A stretch of 64,000 nucleotides of DNA from Veronia nyctiphanis (GCF_004116385.1 NZ_PEIB01000003.1:220613-284612); one strand, 5' to 3'. Shown: positions 1 through 10,747, counted from the stretch's first letter. A program made the numbers and translations. The notes: generated by a model not told the origin, from the sequence alone.

Positions 1-486
1 GAACCCGTGGCGAATCTGCGGCCTTACACCGCGTTGGAAATGGAGGGCCGTGACATCTACATCCGTGAAGGCTGTAACGTTTGTCATAGCCAAATGGTTC
101 GTCCATTCAGAGCGGAAACAGAGCGATATGGACACTACTCTGTTGCAGGCGAAAGTGTATGGGAGCACCCGTTCTTATGGGGTTCCAAACGAACCGGCCC
201 AGACCTTGCCCGTGTGGGTGGCCGTTACTCTGACGAATGGCACCGTGTTCACCTGATTAATCCACGTGACGTGGTCCCGCAATCAAATATGCCAGGCTTT
301 CCGTGGCTTGACGAAAATATACTGGATGGTGAATTAACGGCGAAAAAGCTGACTATTTTCAAAGATAACTTTGGCGTCCCCTACACCGATGAGCAAATTG
401 CAAATGCCAAAAGCAATGTCGTCGGTAAGACCGAAATGCAGGCGCTTATTGCTTACCTGCAGTCACTTGGTCACGCAATGAAATAA
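1..486 (+). CDS. ccoO: cbb3-type cytochrome c oxidase subunit II, 5'-truncated by window edge
   Basis: Membrane-anchored monohaem cytochrome c subunit of the high-affinity cbb3 terminal oxidase. The reading frame is already open at base 1, so about 40-50 N-terminal residues, including the membrane anchor, lie outside the window. The visible part opens with the family's conserved [17 protein letters not shown] block followed by the haem c motif CNVCH, then MVRPFRAE. A downstream methionine (NMPGFPWL) is a candidate sixth haem ligand. The gene is followed 10 bases later by ccoQ and then ccoP, so it is the second gene of a ccoNOQP operon whose ccoN must lie to the left. Confidence 0.95.
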   Translation, partial: EPVANLRPYTALEMEGRDIYIREGCNVCHSQMVRPFRAETERYGHYSVAGESVWEHPFLWGSKRTGPDLARVGGRYSDEWHRVHLINPRDVVPQSNMPGFPWLDENILDGELTAKKLTIFKDNFGVPYTDEQIANAKSNVVGKTEMQALIAYLQSLGHAMK

Positions 487-496
487 GGAATGGCTG

Positions 497-664
497 ATGG
501 CAATGTTCAATGCGATATGGACACTTGTACTGTTCATCATGTTTATCGGTATTGTTTTGTGGGCGTACAGCAGTCGTCGAAAAAAAGAGTTTGATGAAGC
601 TGCCAATCTCGTCTTCGCAGACGAAGAGAAAGACAAAGAGGTAGCGGGAGAGACGGACAAATGA
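497..664 (+). CDS. ccoQ: cbb3 oxidase small subunit CcoQ
   Basis: A 55-residue protein. It begins MAMFNAIWTLV, has one hydrophobic segment (about residues 5-24) and then the basic-acidic tail WAYSSRRKKEFDEAA typical of CcoQ/FixQ, which stabilises the cbb3 complex. It sits between ccoO and ccoP, where CcoQ is always found. Its stop codon overlaps the ccoP start (ATGA). An in-frame ATG two codons later is a possible alternative start. Confidence 0.9.
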   Translation: MAMFNAIWTLVLFIMFIGIVLWAYSSRRKKEFDEAANLVFADEEKDKEVAGETDK

Positions 665-1635
665 CAACATTTTGGACCCTATTTATCACCATTCTAACGC
701 TGGGCACGATCTTTGGCTGTGGTGCGTTAGTGATCTGGTGTACGAAAGATTATGAAGGCCTGAAAGATGGCGAAGACATGGGGCACGAATATGACGGCAT
801 CAGGGAGCTAAATAACCCACTCCCAAAATGGTGGTCGTACATGTTCTGGATGACTATCGTTTTTGGATTGATTTATTTGCTCTTGATGCCGGGTTTAGGT
901 GCCTACAAAGGTCTACTTGGCTGGCAAAGCTCCGCTCAGGACATTAAGAGTATTGACGAATCCAAAGCAGCGGCCTCTTCATCTGATGATGTGTTCAACC
1001 AATACTTTCGTGAAGTAGCACAAGCTGAAAAGAACTATGGCGCCGTTTATCGCTCGTTAGCGTATAAACCGGAAACCGATGAATTGCTTCCGATTGAGCA
1101 GATAGCGACCAAAAAAGAGGCGCTCAAGGTCGGTCAAAAGCTCTTCAAACAAAACTGCGCTCAATGCCATGGCTCTGACGCACGAGGACAAGGTGGATTC
1201 CCGAACCTTACAGACAAAGCTTGGTTGTATGGCGGAGAGCCCGCGAAGATCAAAGAAACCATCGTAGACGGCCGAATCGGAAACATGCCTGCGTGGTTGG
1301 ATCAGATGGGTGAAGATGGCGTGAAGGAAGTGGCTGCTTATGCACTGAGTCTGTCGGGGCGTAAAGTTGATCCTCAACTGGCAGCCAAAGGTAAAACGAG
1401 ATTTGTTGTCTGCGGTGCCTGCCATGGCACAGATGGTAAAGGTAACCCCGCATTTGGCGCCCCCGATTTGACGGACAGAGACTGGCTATATGGCGGTTCA
1501 CGTAAGGCCGTCGAAGACACCATAAGATACGGTCGTCAAGGCGTGATGCCTGCGTGGAAAGACATCCTTGATGAGGATAAGATTCAACTGCTATCAGCAT
1601 ATGTGTGGCAATTGAGCCAACTTGAGAATCAGTAA
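661..1635 (+). CDS. ccoP: cbb3-type cytochrome c oxidase subunit III (dihaem)
   Basis: Dihaem cytochrome c subunit that feeds electrons into cbb3 oxidase; 324 residues, normal for the family. Two N-terminal hydrophobic segments (about 5-25 and 58-80) anchor it. The motif HEYDGIRELNNPLPKWW between them is characteristic of CcoP/FixP. Two haem-binding motifs follow, CAQCH and CGACH, each with a downstream GNMPAW or GVMPAW methionine ligand region. Translation is probably coupled to ccoQ through the 4-base ATGA overlap. Confidence 0.97.
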   Translation: MTTFWTLFITILTLGTIFGCGALVIWCTKDYEGLKDGEDMGHEYDGIRELNNPLPKWWSYMFWMTIVFGLIYLLLMPGLGAYKGLLGWQSSAQDIKSIDESKAAASSSDDVFNQYFREVAQAEKNYGAVYRSLAYKPETDELLPIEQIATKKEALKVGQKLFKQNCAQCHGSDARGQGGFPNLTDKAWLYGGEPAKIKETIVDGRIGNMPAWLDQMGEDGVKEVAAYALSLSGRKVDPQLAAKGKTRFVVCGACHGTDGKGNPAFGAPDLTDRDWLYGGSRKAVEDTIRYGRQGVMPAWKDILDEDKIQLLSAYVWQLSQLENQ

Positions 1636-1642
1636 GAGACAA

Positions 1643-1662
1643 AAGCCCCGAGACAGGGGCTT
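1643..1662 (+). terminator. GC-rich stem-loop after ccoP
   Basis: AAGCCCC (1643-1649) pairs with GGGGCTT (1656-1662) around a 6-base loop, 7 bases after the ccoP stop codon. The T-rich stretch that follows is weak (CACTTATTTG), so this may be a partial terminator or processing site separating structural genes from assembly genes, not a full stop. Confidence 0.55.
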
Positions 1663-1691
1663 CACTTATTTGTTAGGGAGTAACAAAAAGA

Positions 1692-2179
1692 ATGGTAACA
1701 CCATGGTACAAGCAATTTTGGCCTTGGTTTTTAATTGCTCTTCCGGGCTCAGTCATCATCGCGAGCTTGTTTACCTTTTATCTCTTTTCTCAGAACTCAG
1801 TGAGTCTGGTTGCCGATGATTATTACAAAAAAGGGAAAAGCATTAATCAGGATTTATCGCGTCTAAAAGAGGCTGATGATTTGGGAATTTCGGCATCTTT
1901 AACGCAGCACGATTCAAGGCTGATCGTTCATATAGACAAGGGCAAGTTAGCTATATACCTCCTCTCAGACTGACTCTTCGCCATCGCACCCTTCCCGAAA
2001 ATGATATTCGGGTGATGTTAACGCCAGATAGCACCGGTAATTACCGTTATGACCTTCCAAGCCCGCTGAGTGGGCCATGGTATATAGAAATAAATTCCCA
2101 TGATGAAGTATGGAGACTGGCTACGCGAGCTAACTTTCCCACATCTACCACTGTTGCGTTTTACGGCCAGAGCAAATAA
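1692..2179 (+). CDS. fixH: FixH family protein (cbb3 oxidase maturation), frameshifted in this sequence
   Basis: FixH-like inner-membrane protein encoded with the CcoI copper pump; the family is linked to cbb3 oxidase assembly. It starts MVTPWYKQFWPWFLI, has one membrane segment (about residues 12-32), then the conserved VADDYYKKGKSIN motif and a periplasmic domain. The frame breaks near 1958: residues in the next frame continue as PPLRLTLRHRTLPEND through to a stop at 2177-2179, directly abutting the ATG of ccoI. Adding one C restores a 162-residue protein of normal length, so the break is probably a sequencing error. AGGGAG at 1675-1680 is the likely ribosome binding site. Confidence 0.85.
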
Positions 2180-4552
2180 ATGACGGCTAACTGTTACCAT
2201 TGCGGCGAGCCAGTTCTGACCGGAGACACTTACCTGGTTGAAATATTAAATGAGCAGCGAATCATGTGTTGCCCCGGTTGTCAGGCCGTCGCCTCAACAA
2301 TTATCGCCAGCGGGCTAGTATCGTATTACCAATATCGCACAGCAACAGCCGATAAATCCCAGTTGGTCCCCGATGAAATCCAGTCGTTCACGCTTTACGA
2401 TAATCAGGATGTCCAGCAAGATTTCGTCTCTCACAACGGTAACGTGAAAGAGGCAGTACTTTCTATTGAGGGTATTTCTTGCTCTGCGTGTGCGTGGTTG
2501 ATTGAGAAGAAAGTCTTCTCTCTTTCAGGTGTTCAAAGCATCCGCGTTAATTCTGTTAATCAGCGAGCAACGGTGCAATGGCAGTCTACCTCGATAAAGC
2601 TCAGCGCGATTCTAAAAGCCGTGCATGAGATTGGTTATCAGGCAGCGCCCTTTGAAGCGGATAATCAAGAACAGCAATATCACCAACAAATGAAGCAATA
2701 CCTTTATCGCCTCGGTATTGCAGGCTTGGCAACGATGCAAGTAATGATGCTTGCCGTTGCATTATATTTCGACGTTTTCAGCGGGATGGATGAAACCTTT
2801 CGTCAGTATCTGCGCTGGGTCAGCCTGATCTTCGCGACACCCGTCTTACTCTATTCAGCCATGCCCTTCTATATCAATGCATGGCGTAATATCAAAGCAA
2901 GAAGCTTGGGGATGGATGTCCCTGTGTCTATCGCTCTTCTGTTTGCTTATTTCTCTGGTGTTTACGCAACACTTTATGATCGGGGAGACGTATTTTTTGA
3001 GTCTGTCTCTATGTTCACTTTTTTCCTGCTTCTTGGCCGTTTTTTGGAAATGCGTGCACGTAGAGCAGCGGCCGCAGCAAGTGCGAATCTTCTAAAACTT
3101 ATCCCAAAACTTGCTACGTTGGCAGATGGCACAACAGTCGCCGCGAAGTCACTCAACCCGGACGACGTTGTGCGTGTTTTACCGGGAGAGTCAATTCCTG
3201 CTGACGGCGTCATCGAGTCGGGTTCATCGGAAGTAGACGAATCTATGTTGACGGGTGAGTCACTGCCTGAAAGTAAAACCGTTGGCGACAGTGTTTTCGC
3301 GGGGACAGTCAATGCAGAAGGTAATTTCGACCTGAGAGTTACCCATAAACGTCAAGATTCACTGCTGTCTCAGATTATTCGCTTACAAGACGAAGCACAC
3401 AACACCAAACCACGAATCGCAGTGCTTGCCGATCGGGTAGCCCGCTATTTTGTTGCTGTTGTATTAGTGATATCGGCTCTTACATGGCTCTACTGGTACC
3501 AACTAAAACCTGAAGATGCCTTTTGGATTATGCTCTCTGTGCTTGTTGCAACCTGCCCATGTGCACTCGCTCTTGCAACACCCACGGCGCTGACTTGTGC
3601 GACAAGTACACTGAGCCGATCTGGTGTTCTATTGCGGCGAGGACATGCACTCGAAACACTGCCTAAAGTAAATCATCTTATTTTGGACAAAACAGGTACC
3701 TTAACAACGGGCAATATAGAGTTACGCGGTCACACACTTTACAGTGAGAGCTCCTCTGATAAAGCATTACACATTGCCGCAACATTAGAGTCGTTTGCCA
3801 ACCATCCTATTGCGCTTGCTTTTAGAGATATTCCAAAAGCGGCTTCTGTTTCAGATGTGACCAATAAGATTGGTCATGGCGTCAGCGGCTGTTTTGAAGG
3901 AAAGCGATGGCGTATAGGAAAACCTGATTTTGCTCTATCTGACCCTGAATTTGCCGACCAATCTGATGATCAGATCTGGTTATCATGCGAAGAAGAACCA
4001 GTTGCCTCGTTTCGTCTGCACGATCCCATTAGAGAATCCAGTCAAGCGTTTATTGATGCTTTTAAAGCAGACGGCGTCAAGATCACCATGTTAACGGGAG
4101 ACAGCTCGAATTCAGCGCCAGAGTTAGCACATGCACTTGGCCTCAAGCATTGGGTTTCAGGCGTGTCGCCGGAAGAAAAATACGCTTTCTTAGAGAAACA
4201 GCCGAGTGAATCAGTCACAATGATGGTGGGTGATGGAATTAATGATGCGCCAGTCTTGGCTGGTGCACACCTGTCTGTGGCGATGGGGAGTGGTTCTGAT
4301 ATTGCCAAATCATCTGCGGATATCCATTTACTCAGTGATGATTTATCACACTTGCTGTCTGCTCGTCACCTTGCAGTCAAAGTCAGAAATATAATCAGGC
4401 AGAATCTTGCTTGGGCGCTTGGCTACAATATAGTGATATTACCCCTTGCTGTAATGGGGTTAGTCGCGCCCTACATTGCTGTTGCCGGTATGTCAGCAAG
4501 CTCATTAATTGTGGTCACCAATTCGCTAAGACTGCTGAGAAATAGCCAATAG
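2180..4552 (+). CDS. ccoI: P1B-type copper-transporting ATPase for cbb3 assembly
   Basis: Copper-translocating P-type ATPase (CcoI/FixI) that supplies copper for cbb3 oxidase; 790 residues. The N-terminus carries Cys-rich motifs ([16 protein letters not shown]) and a heavy-metal-associated domain with CSAC (about residues 98-101). The core shows the transmembrane CPC motif, TGES, the phosphorylated aspartate in [14 protein letters not shown] and the hinge GDGINDAP. The ATG directly follows the fixH stop. Placement in the cco/fix cluster supports the CcoI assignment over a general CopA exporter. Confidence 0.95.
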   Translation: MTANCYHCGEPVLTGDTYLVEILNEQRIMCCPGCQAVASTIIASGLVSYYQYRTATADKSQLVPDEIQSFTLYDNQDVQQDFVSHNGNVKEAVLSIEGISCSACAWLIEKKVFSLSGVQSIRVNSVNQRATVQWQSTSIKLSAILKAVHEIGYQAAPFEADNQEQQYHQQMKQYLYRLGIAGLATMQVMMLAVALYFDVFSGMDETFRQYLRWVSLIFATPVLLYSAMPFYINAWRNIKARSLGMDVPVSIALLFAYFSGVYATLYDRGDVFFESVSMFTFFLLLGRFLEMRARRAAAAASANLLKLIPKLATLADGTTVAAKSLNPDDVVRVLPGESIPADGVIESGSSEVDESMLTGESLPESKTVGDSVFAGTVNAEGNFDLRVTHKRQDSLLSQIIRLQDEAHNTKPRIAVLADRVARYFVAVVLVISALTWLYWYQLKPEDAFWIMLSVLVATCPCALALATPTALTCATSTLSRSGVLLRRGHALETLPKVNHLILDKTGTLTTGNIELRGHTLYSESSSDKALHIAATLESFANHPIALAFRDIPKAASVSDVTNKIGHGVSGCFEGKRWRIGKPDFALSDPEFADQSDDQIWLSCEEEPVASFRLHDPIRESSQAFIDAFKADGVKITMLTGDSSNSAPELAHALGLKHWVSGVSPEEKYAFLEKQPSESVTMMVGDGINDAPVLAGAHLSVAMGSGSDIAKSSADIHLLSDDLSHLLSARHLAVKVRNIIRQNLAWALGYNIVILPLAVMGLVAPYIAVAGMSASSLIVVTNSLRLLRNSQ

Positions 4553-4568
4553 CTATTACGGATAACGC

Positions 4569-4751
4569 ATGGAAAGTATATATATTCTGATCCCTATTGC
4601 CATTCTCCTCGTGGCTGTTGCCGTGGGTATTTTTATCTGGGCCGTAAAGTCTGAACAATTTGAGGATTTAGAGCGTCAGGGAATGAATATCCTTCTTGAT
4701 GAAAAGAATGACAGGACACAGGATAAAAGCAATAAGGTTGACCCTGAGTGA
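4569..4751 (+). CDS. ccoS: cbb3 oxidase maturation protein CcoS
   Basis: A 60-residue single-span protein: ILIPIAILLVAVAVGIFIWA is the membrane helix, followed by the conserved SEQFEDLERQG motif and an acidic tail. CcoS is required for cofactor insertion into cbb3 oxidase in other bacteria. It lies 16 bases after ccoI, and its stop codon overlaps the start of the next gene. Confidence 0.93.
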   Translation: MESIYILIPIAILLVAVAVGIFIWAVKSEQFEDLERQGMNILLDEKNDRTQDKSNKVDPE

Positions 4752-5422
4752 TGATGTCTGAAGATTGGCTTGCTGCTTTGTTGATTGGTCTACTCGGCGC
4801 AGGGCATTGCCTTGGCATGTGTGGGGGCATCGGGGCTGCAGTCGCAATGGCAACACCAACGACCACTCATCGATGGCCCTTTTTATTGGGTTATAATTTT
4901 GGGCGACTGGCCAGCTACGTACTCGCTGGTTTCATTCTGGGCGGCGCGCTTTCAACCGTGATAGAAGTCAGTGGCTTTAAACACGGTCTTGCCATTCTAA
5001 GACTGTTAGCTGCATTAATGCTTATTCTTCTCGCACTTTATCTCGCGCAAATTTGGAATGGCTTGTCTTACATAGAAAACGTCGGCAAATACCTTTGGAA
5101 GTTCCTTTCTCCACTCACATCAAAATTTTTACCATTGAGCACCCCGTTCGCAGCAATCCCGTTTGGAATGATCTGGGGCTGGCTGCCCTGTGGACTGGTT
5201 TATTCAGCATTAAGCTGGTCAGCGGTATCAGGGTCTGCAATGCAGGGGGCAGTATTAATGTTGTTTTTTGGTTTGGGTACCTTGCCTGCGATGCTGTTGG
5301 TCGGTTCAACAGCTGAATCCATGAAACGATTCATGAACAACCTCTTATTTAGGCGCTTTACGGCTGCAATATTGTTAGTGTACGGAATTATTACCGCTAT
5401 CGATGCTTTAAAACTTTTCTGA
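4748..5422 (+). CDS. TauE/SafE-family membrane protein of the cbb3 cluster
   Basis: Polytopic membrane protein of 224 residues. It has the family's N-terminal pattern LLGAGHCLGMCGGIGAAV and a later WGWLPCGLVYSAL segment, giving about six hydrophobic helices. TauE/SafE-like proteins in this exact place (after ccoS, before fnr) are common in Gammaproteobacteria and probably support copper or oxidase assembly; the true substrate is not known. Three consecutive start codons are possible (GTG 4748, ATG 4751, ATG 4754); AAGG at 4734-4737 favours the first. Confidence 0.85.
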   Translation: MMMSEDWLAALLIGLLGAGHCLGMCGGIGAAVAMATPTTTHRWPFLLGYNFGRLASYVLAGFILGGALSTVIEVSGFKHGLAILRLLAALMLILLALYLAQIWNGLSYIENVGKYLWKFLSPLTSKFLPLSTPFAAIPFGMIWGWLPCGLVYSALSWSAVSGSAMQGAVLMLFFGLGTLPAMLLVGSTAESMKRFMNNLLFRRFTAAILLVYGIITAIDALKLF

Positions 5423-5487
5423 GACGTTCGTTTTTTTCATATTGAAAGTGTTAACATGGTCGCATATTACATCCGACCTGCAAACGT

Positions 5488-6231
5488 ATGATAAATATGA
5501 CTGTATTCAAACGTTCTCCTTCAAGTGCTTGCCCAACCATTCATTGCCAAAATTGCAGTATCAGCCAGTTATGCATCCCTTTTTCATTGAATGAACAAGA
5601 GCTTGATCAGCTTGATGAAATTATCGAGCGAAAGAAACCTGTACAGAAAGGTCAGTCTCTATTCAAAGCAGGCGACGGTTTACAATCACTGTATGCTATC
5701 CGATCTGGTAGCATCAAAAGTTACACCATCACAGAACAGGGCGAAGAACAAATCACTGGCTTTCACCTTGCTGGTGATTTGGTGGGATTTGATGCTATCA
5801 ATGAAATGTCTCACCCCAGCTTTGCTCAGGCACTTGAGACATCAATGGTTTGCGAGATCCCCTATGACATTCTCGATGATCTGTCAGGTAAAATGCCCAA
5901 GCTTCGACAGCAAATCATGCGTTTAATGAGTAGCGAGATTAAATCCGATCAAGACATGATACTTCTATTATCCAAGAAGAATGCGGAGGAGCGCCTTGCT
6001 GCGTTCTTGTACAGCTTGTCTACGCGTTTTGGACAACGTGGGTTTTCAGCTCGCGAGTTTCGCTTAACGATGACCCGAGGTGAAATCGGTAACTACCTTG
6101 GCTTGACGGTTGAGACCATTAGTCGATTGCTTGGCCGATTCCAAAAGAGTGAAATGCTGGCAGTAAACAGTAAGTACATTACGATTTTAGACAACGAAAA
6201 AATGCGTGAGCTGGCTGGCTTCTCTCGTTAA
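5488..6231 (+). CDS. fnr: FNR-type oxygen-sensing transcriptional regulator
   Basis: Crp/Fnr-family global regulator of anaerobic metabolism; 247 residues. The N-terminal cysteine cluster [15 protein letters not shown], together with a further Cys in MVCEIPYD, provides the ligands of the oxygen-labile [4Fe-4S] cluster. A cyclic-nucleotide-like beta-roll follows, then the HTH with [21 protein letters not shown], whose ExxSR-like recognition residues fit FNR. Location directly after the cbb3 cluster is typical, since FNR regulates cbb3 genes. No clear TTGAT-N4-ATCAA box was found within the window near these genes; the operon promoter is outside. Confidence 0.95.
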   Translation: MINMTVFKRSPSSACPTIHCQNCSISQLCIPFSLNEQELDQLDEIIERKKPVQKGQSLFKAGDGLQSLYAIRSGSIKSYTITEQGEEQITGFHLAGDLVGFDAINEMSHPSFAQALETSMVCEIPYDILDDLSGKMPKLRQQIMRLMSSEIKSDQDMILLLSKKNAEERLAAFLYSLSTRFGQRGFSAREFRLTMTRGEIGNYLGLTVETISRLLGRFQKSEMLAVNSKYITILDNEKMRELAGFSR

Positions 6232-6257
6232 GATCCTGTAATAAAATGCTTCCAATC

Positions 6258-6290
6258 AATGGCGCGTTCCGCGCCATTTCTATTTTCTCT
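6258..6290 (+). terminator. Rho-independent terminator of fnr
   Basis: Perfect 9-bp stem AATGGCGCG (6258-6266) / CGCGCCATT (6270-6278) with a TTC loop, followed by TCTATTTTCTCT. It lies 27 bases after the fnr stop codon. Confidence 0.88.
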
Positions 6291-6376
6291 CATATTTCAA
6301 CCATATTGTCGCAAACAAAGCCTGTGAACTACGTTAAATTAAGGATATCGGTTTTTTTGTTATTCAGGAGACCAAT

Positions 6377-7321
6377 ATGGACAGATACACCAACCTACTG
6401 GTGGCGATAGCCCCAGAGCAGGAAGAACAGCCTGCCCTGTCCCGCGCTATCCTGATCGCACGCAAGTCTGATGCCCCGGTCAAACTCACACTCTTTCTTG
6501 CCATTTATGATCTTTCCTATGAGATGACATCCATGCTGTCGACAGATGAACGGCAGGCAATGCGGAGTGGTGTTATCAAGCAAAGGGAAGAATGGCTTGA
6601 GTCGTTGCTTGAGAATCATGATGCGGTAAACCTAGAAGTGGAAAGGCATGTTGTCTGGCATAACAGACCTTATGAAGCCATGGTTTCGCAAGTGCTTGAA
6701 GGTGGACACGACATGCTGCTTAAAGCGACCCACATGCACGATAAACTTGGCTCTGTCATTTTCACACCGACAGACTGGCATCTGTTACGTAAATGTCCCT
6801 GCCCCGTTCTCTTGGTAAAAGATCATGACTGGCCTGAGAACGGTAAAATCTTAACGGCGGTGAATGTCTCTTCAGATAACGAAACGCACATTGAGCTCAA
6901 TGATAAGCTGATTGCAGAATCTAACGCGATGGCCTCTTTACTTCATGCTGAGGTTCATCTGGTTAATGCATACCCTGCTACGCCAGTAAACATAACCGTC
7001 GAGCTGCCTGAATTTGACCCCGCTTCCTACACCGATGCTGTTCGAGGGCATCACCTTTTGACAATGAAAACACTTCGTCAGAAGCACTGCATCGATGACA
7101 ATCTGACGCACGTTGAAGAAGGGCTGCCTGAAGATGTCATCCCACAAGTCGCTGAGGAGTTAGATGCGGAACTGGTGATACTGGGAACAACGGGCAGAAC
7201 GGGGCTTTCCGCCATCTTCATTGGAAATACGGCAGAACACACCATTGACCAGCTTAATTGTGATTTATTAGCGATAAAACCGGATGGTTATGTCAGTCCA
7301 TTGGCGCCAAAAAGCGATTAA
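6377..7321 (+). CDS. uspE: universal stress protein UspE (tandem Usp domains)
   Basis: Cytoplasmic stress protein with two tandem Usp domains; 314 residues. It starts MDRYTNLLVAIAPEQ. The second domain ends with the nucleotide-binding-loop-like pattern ELVILGTTGRTGLSAIFIGNTAEH. UspE directly after fnr is the usual order in Enterobacterales and Vibrionales. AGGAG at 6366-6370 gives a good ribosome binding site. Confidence 0.93.
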   Translation: MDRYTNLLVAIAPEQEEQPALSRAILIARKSDAPVKLTLFLAIYDLSYEMTSMLSTDERQAMRSGVIKQREEWLESLLENHDAVNLEVERHVVWHNRPYEAMVSQVLEGGHDMLLKATHMHDKLGSVIFTPTDWHLLRKCPCPVLLVKDHDWPENGKILTAVNVSSDNETHIELNDKLIAESNAMASLLHAEVHLVNAYPATPVNITVELPEFDPASYTDAVRGHHLLTMKTLRQKHCIDDNLTHVEEGLPEDVIPQVAEELDAELVILGTTGRTGLSAIFIGNTAEHTIDQLNCDLLAIKPDGYVSPLAPKSD

Positions 7322-7340
7322 ATCGCGTAGCTAAGATGTA

Positions 7341-7370
7341 AAAAAAAGCTGCTATGAAGCAGCCTTTTCT
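7341..7370. terminator. Bidirectional terminator between uspE and ttcA
   Basis: GCTGCT (7348-7353) pairs with AGCAGC (7358-7363) around ATGA. There are seven As on the left and a T-rich run on the right, so it can end transcripts from both convergent genes. Confidence 0.8.
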
Positions 7371-7377
7371 TTTCTGA

Positions 7378-8270
7378 CTAGACGTTTGTCACATCGATAA
7401 ACATTGACTCGTCAATATTTGTGGATGAGACCGTTGCCTCAGTGAAACCGTATTCACGACGCTTTTCTGAACGGTCAATAGGCAAGTTGACAAAGTCGAA
7501 CAGCTCTTTGTCAGCAAGCTGGCTTGGGCTGACGTTTTGAATAGATTTGAAGATGCTCTCTACGCGGCCGGGAGTTTGTTTGTCCCACCCAACCAACATC
7601 GCCTTAATTGACTGGCGCTGAAGGTTTTCCTGCGAACCGCAAAGGTTACACGGAATAATCGGAAACGCTTTGTGTTCAGCATATTTGATAAGGTCTTTTT
7701 CACGGCAATATGTCAGTGGACGAATCACCACATTACGGCCGTCATCAGAGCGAAGCTTCGGCGGCATCGCTTCAGTCGCGCACCATGAAACATGTTTAGG
7801 AACATGGTCTCGACGATATCGTCAAGATGATGCCCCAGCGCAATTTTAGTTGCGCCGATTTTCTCAGCAAACGAGTACAAGGTTCCACGACGTAAACGAG
7901 AGCAAAGACCACAGGTTGTTTTACCCTCAGGTACTTTCTCTTTTACCACTGAGTAAGTGTCCTTATCTACGATGTAGTAAGGGATATTAAGTGTCTCAAA
8001 ATATTCTGGAAGAATATGCTCTGGGAATCCCGGCTGTTTTTGGTCTAAATTAACAGCAACAACATCAAAATTAACAGGTGCGGATTCTTTTAATCTCAAC
8101 AGAATATCCAGCATGGCGAATGAGTCTTTACCACCACTGATACACGCCATCACCACGTCGTTTTCTTCGATCATGTTGTAGTCAATAATGGCGTTTCCAA
8201 CATTCCTACGCAGACGCTTTTGAAGTTTGTTGAATTCAAGTGTTTCTTTTCGGGTGTCTTGTTGACTCAT
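7378..8270 (-). CDS. ttcA: tRNA 2-thiocytidine biosynthesis protein TtcA, frameshifted in this sequence
   Basis: ATP- and iron-sulfur-dependent thiolase that forms 2-thiocytidine at position 32 of some tRNAs. The upstream part has the PP-loop SGGKDS and the cysteine pair CGLC; the downstream part has the third cysteine region [10 protein letters not shown] and ends [11 protein letters not shown]. The frame breaks at about 7770: FHGARLK should continue into [11 protein letters not shown]. One extra G (two instead of one) restores a 297-residue protein. The break is almost certainly a sequencing error because both halves are fully conserved. Confidence 0.93.
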
Positions 8271-8507
8271 TCTGGCTTCTCATGTTGCGGGCCATATTGG
8301 CCTTAGACATTATTTTGATTGGACTATTTGAGGGGGCGAATTATACGGATTTTTCCTCATGGTTTAAATACTTCTCTCATTAACAAAGACGTCGCGCCTT
8401 TTACGAGGGTACCTTAGAGAAGATAAAGCAATGATGAAGCAAGCTTCCGCACGCCAAAAATAGAAAAATGAAAATAGCGAATCAAAGTGCGGATGATAAG
8501 TCGCTTG

Positions 8508-9152
8508 CTAGTCAGAGGGAAGCCACGGTGTAATTTTATCCGGTGGTACACTAAATAGCACGGATTCGTCTTCCACTAAATCTGATGGCCGAATAAATAC
8601 CTTACGCCCTGTAGCCGGAATAACGTTACCGAGAGTTGTTGTGAGTGAGTTGACGTCCTGATCAAAATGAACAGTAATCCCCTTTACTTCAGGCATAAAC
8701 CACGAAGACAACATTCCCCCCAAGTCATCCATGATTGCGTTCATTTGAGGCACTAAAGCGCTAAGCTCACCAGAAGAGATACCCGCGTTGTACTTTGGTT
8801 CAGCCATTACCTGATAAGATATGTCACAAACTTGCTCTCCCTTAGTTTCGACAAAGACATCTGGATTTACCTTTTTTAAATGTCTATCTATGGGCAAAGG
8901 CAGTTCTTGTGAGGCTGGAATGACAAACGCTTCATAATTCGCTTTCTTACTCATCCATGCTTTGGTGATTTGGCATGTCTCTCCCGAGATAGGGTTCACC
9001 ATAAAGTAGCCAACTTTGACATCGGGATGAGACTCGGCATTATTATATTTAAGTTGGGAGAACAGTTTGTTGTAGCTGAATTCGTATTGCGCCGAAAAGG
9101 CGGGAAAGGCTGGCAGCAAGGTGACCAGCAGACCAAGAAGATGACGTTTCAT
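8508..9152 (-). CDS. DUF2987 domain-containing periplasmic protein
   Basis: A 214-residue protein with a clear signal peptide (MKRHLLGLLVTLLPAFPAFSA, cleavage about residue 21). The body, with YEFSYNKLFSQLKY near its start, matches the DUF2987 family known mainly from Vibrionales; function unknown. It overlaps the end of the upstream bax-like gene by 4 bases, so the two are probably co-transcribed. The 237-base gap towards ttcA shows no other gene. Confidence 0.75.
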   Translation of the reverse strand: MKRHLLGLLVTLLPAFPAFSAQYEFSYNKLFSQLKYNNAESHPDVKVGYFMVNPISGETCQITKAWMSKKANYEAFVIPASQELPLPIDRHLKKVNPDVFVETKGEQVCDISYQVMAEPKYNAGISSGELSALVPQMNAIMDDLGGMLSSWFMPEVKGITVHFDQDVNSLTTTLGNVIPATGRKVFIRPSDLVEDESVLFSVPPDKITPWLPSD

Positions 9153-9942
9153 CCTTTACTCCAGAACTTTTCGTTGTGTCTTAGCATATCCCTGATTTCA
9201 TCGACGTAGTCTTGCCCGCGCTCCGAGTAATTCGTTAGACCTTCTGCTAGCGAAAATGCACTTATCGGCTTGCCTGATTGACGCAATCCTTGGCGGATTT
9301 CACGAACACGGGCATAAGCAGTGTTTCTATTGATGTTGTCGAAGTAAGCTTGCACTGACTCGTCAACAGAATCGAAAACCGCCACTTCATGTGATTTATC
9401 ATCAGCCCTTTGGTTGGCACCATGCCACAACCTGTTGAGTAACACCATTGACCAAAGAAGTTATTGCCGTGTTGTGCGAAGCGTGACGTGCCCCACCCTG
9501 ACTCTTTTGCAGCCTGCACCAATATTAACGATGTCGGTAAGACATCAACCTTTTCTAATGCGACATTAAACCAACTCAGATCCGGAAAAGTACTCGGCAT
9601 ATCCAATGAGTATTGTTTCGCTAGACCGTTGAGAAATGAGCGCTCAGATTGAGTCAAGGACGACTTATCTCTCAATGTCAGCAGCTTGACGCGCTGCGCT
9701 TCTACTTTCGTATTTGCCCATTCGACAGAGGGGCGAATAAAGTCAAAAAAAGCCGATTTCTTTTCATTAACATCTGAAAATGCGCCAAAGTTGGGTGTAG
9801 AACGAAAAGCCGACGATGATTTTATTAAATCACTCTCTGCTTGTTGAGCGGAGCTATTTTGATTGGTTCTTTCATTCGGGGGAACACAGGCGGAAATGAG
9901 ATTTGCTGAAAGTAGCAAAGCAACAATGTGGAATCTTTTCAA
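9149..9942 (-). CDS. Bax-like glucosaminidase lipoprotein, frameshifted in this sequence
   Basis: Putative peptidoglycan N-acetylglucosaminidase of the Bax / glucosaminidase (PF01832-like) family. The N-terminus is a lipoprotein signal with lipobox LISAC. The catalytic region includes LVQAAKESGWGTSRFA (probable catalytic Glu) and NNFFGQWCYSTGCGMVP. The frame breaks near 9414; one extra T in the plus strand restores VPNQRADDKSHEVAVFDSV and the C-terminal half, giving 264 residues. It overlaps both neighbours by 4 bases, forming a three-gene envelope operon. Confidence 0.85.
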
Positions 9943-10747
9943 GCGTCGAAATAACCTTTGGGGCCTTGTTCATCCTCTGTTTCGCCATCTTCATCTTGTG
10001 ACACCGTCACAGAAAGACCGACACCGAACATTTCTCGATAAACAATGCCTTTAACATTGAACAGAAAAGGCATCGCCCAGATCAATGCGACGCCAGCGGT
10101 TAGCAACGATAGTACAAAAAGACCCGCAATGACAATATAAACTGCACACAAAGGCAGCAGTTTTTTAGTAATTGCCCTCAGTGACAACCACATAGCGTCT
10201 GTCGCTTTCATCTCTTTTTCACAGATAAGCAATGGTGTCATCGAGAAGCCAATCCCCAAGTAAACACCAAGCAAAGGAATGATTTGGTTAGACACTGACT
10301 GTAGTGACGTTGTCACTAAAACGGCAATAATCAGTGTTAACGTATATGCAATACCCTTGAGTAAATGCCTCGGACGCGTCGTGAAACCAATCGCATGGCT
10401 TAACCCCATTAAACTTGCGCCTGCATACAAAGGAGAACAAAGAACTGTGCTGGTAAAAGAAGCAAACCGCATCGCGGCGCTCTGTTCTTGAGTGAAAGGC
10501 TCGCTTGATGTTAAGGAAGACAGCAGGGCCGCAGGATCGTCTAATATGCTGATATCGCCAAAAACCAGACAAGAAAATTAGCACCAAACAACAAACACAT
10601 TGCAGGCAAAAATTGCCAGAAATGCCTCGCGGTAAGTGTCACAGCCTCATCAAGAATGTTGATCGCACTCAGTGAGTAGTTTCCCTTCAGTGCATTCTCA
10701 ACAGTGCCACCAATGTTCAGTTCGTTATTGAACTCTTTCTCTCTCAT
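9939..10747 (-). CDS. Polytopic membrane protein of unknown function, frameshifted in this sequence
   Basis: Starts MREKEFNNELNIGG and contains about five or six hydrophobic segments (e.g. FWQFLPAMCLLFGANFLVWF; TLTLIIAVLVTT; LLPLCAVYIVIAGLFVL). The frame breaks in the A5 run at 10560-10564; a sixth A joins the N-terminal part to ISILDDPAALLSS and yields 269 residues. First gene of the three-gene operon with the Bax-like and DUF2987 genes. It resembles conserved Vibrionales inner-membrane proteins, but no function can be assigned from sequence. Confidence 0.7.
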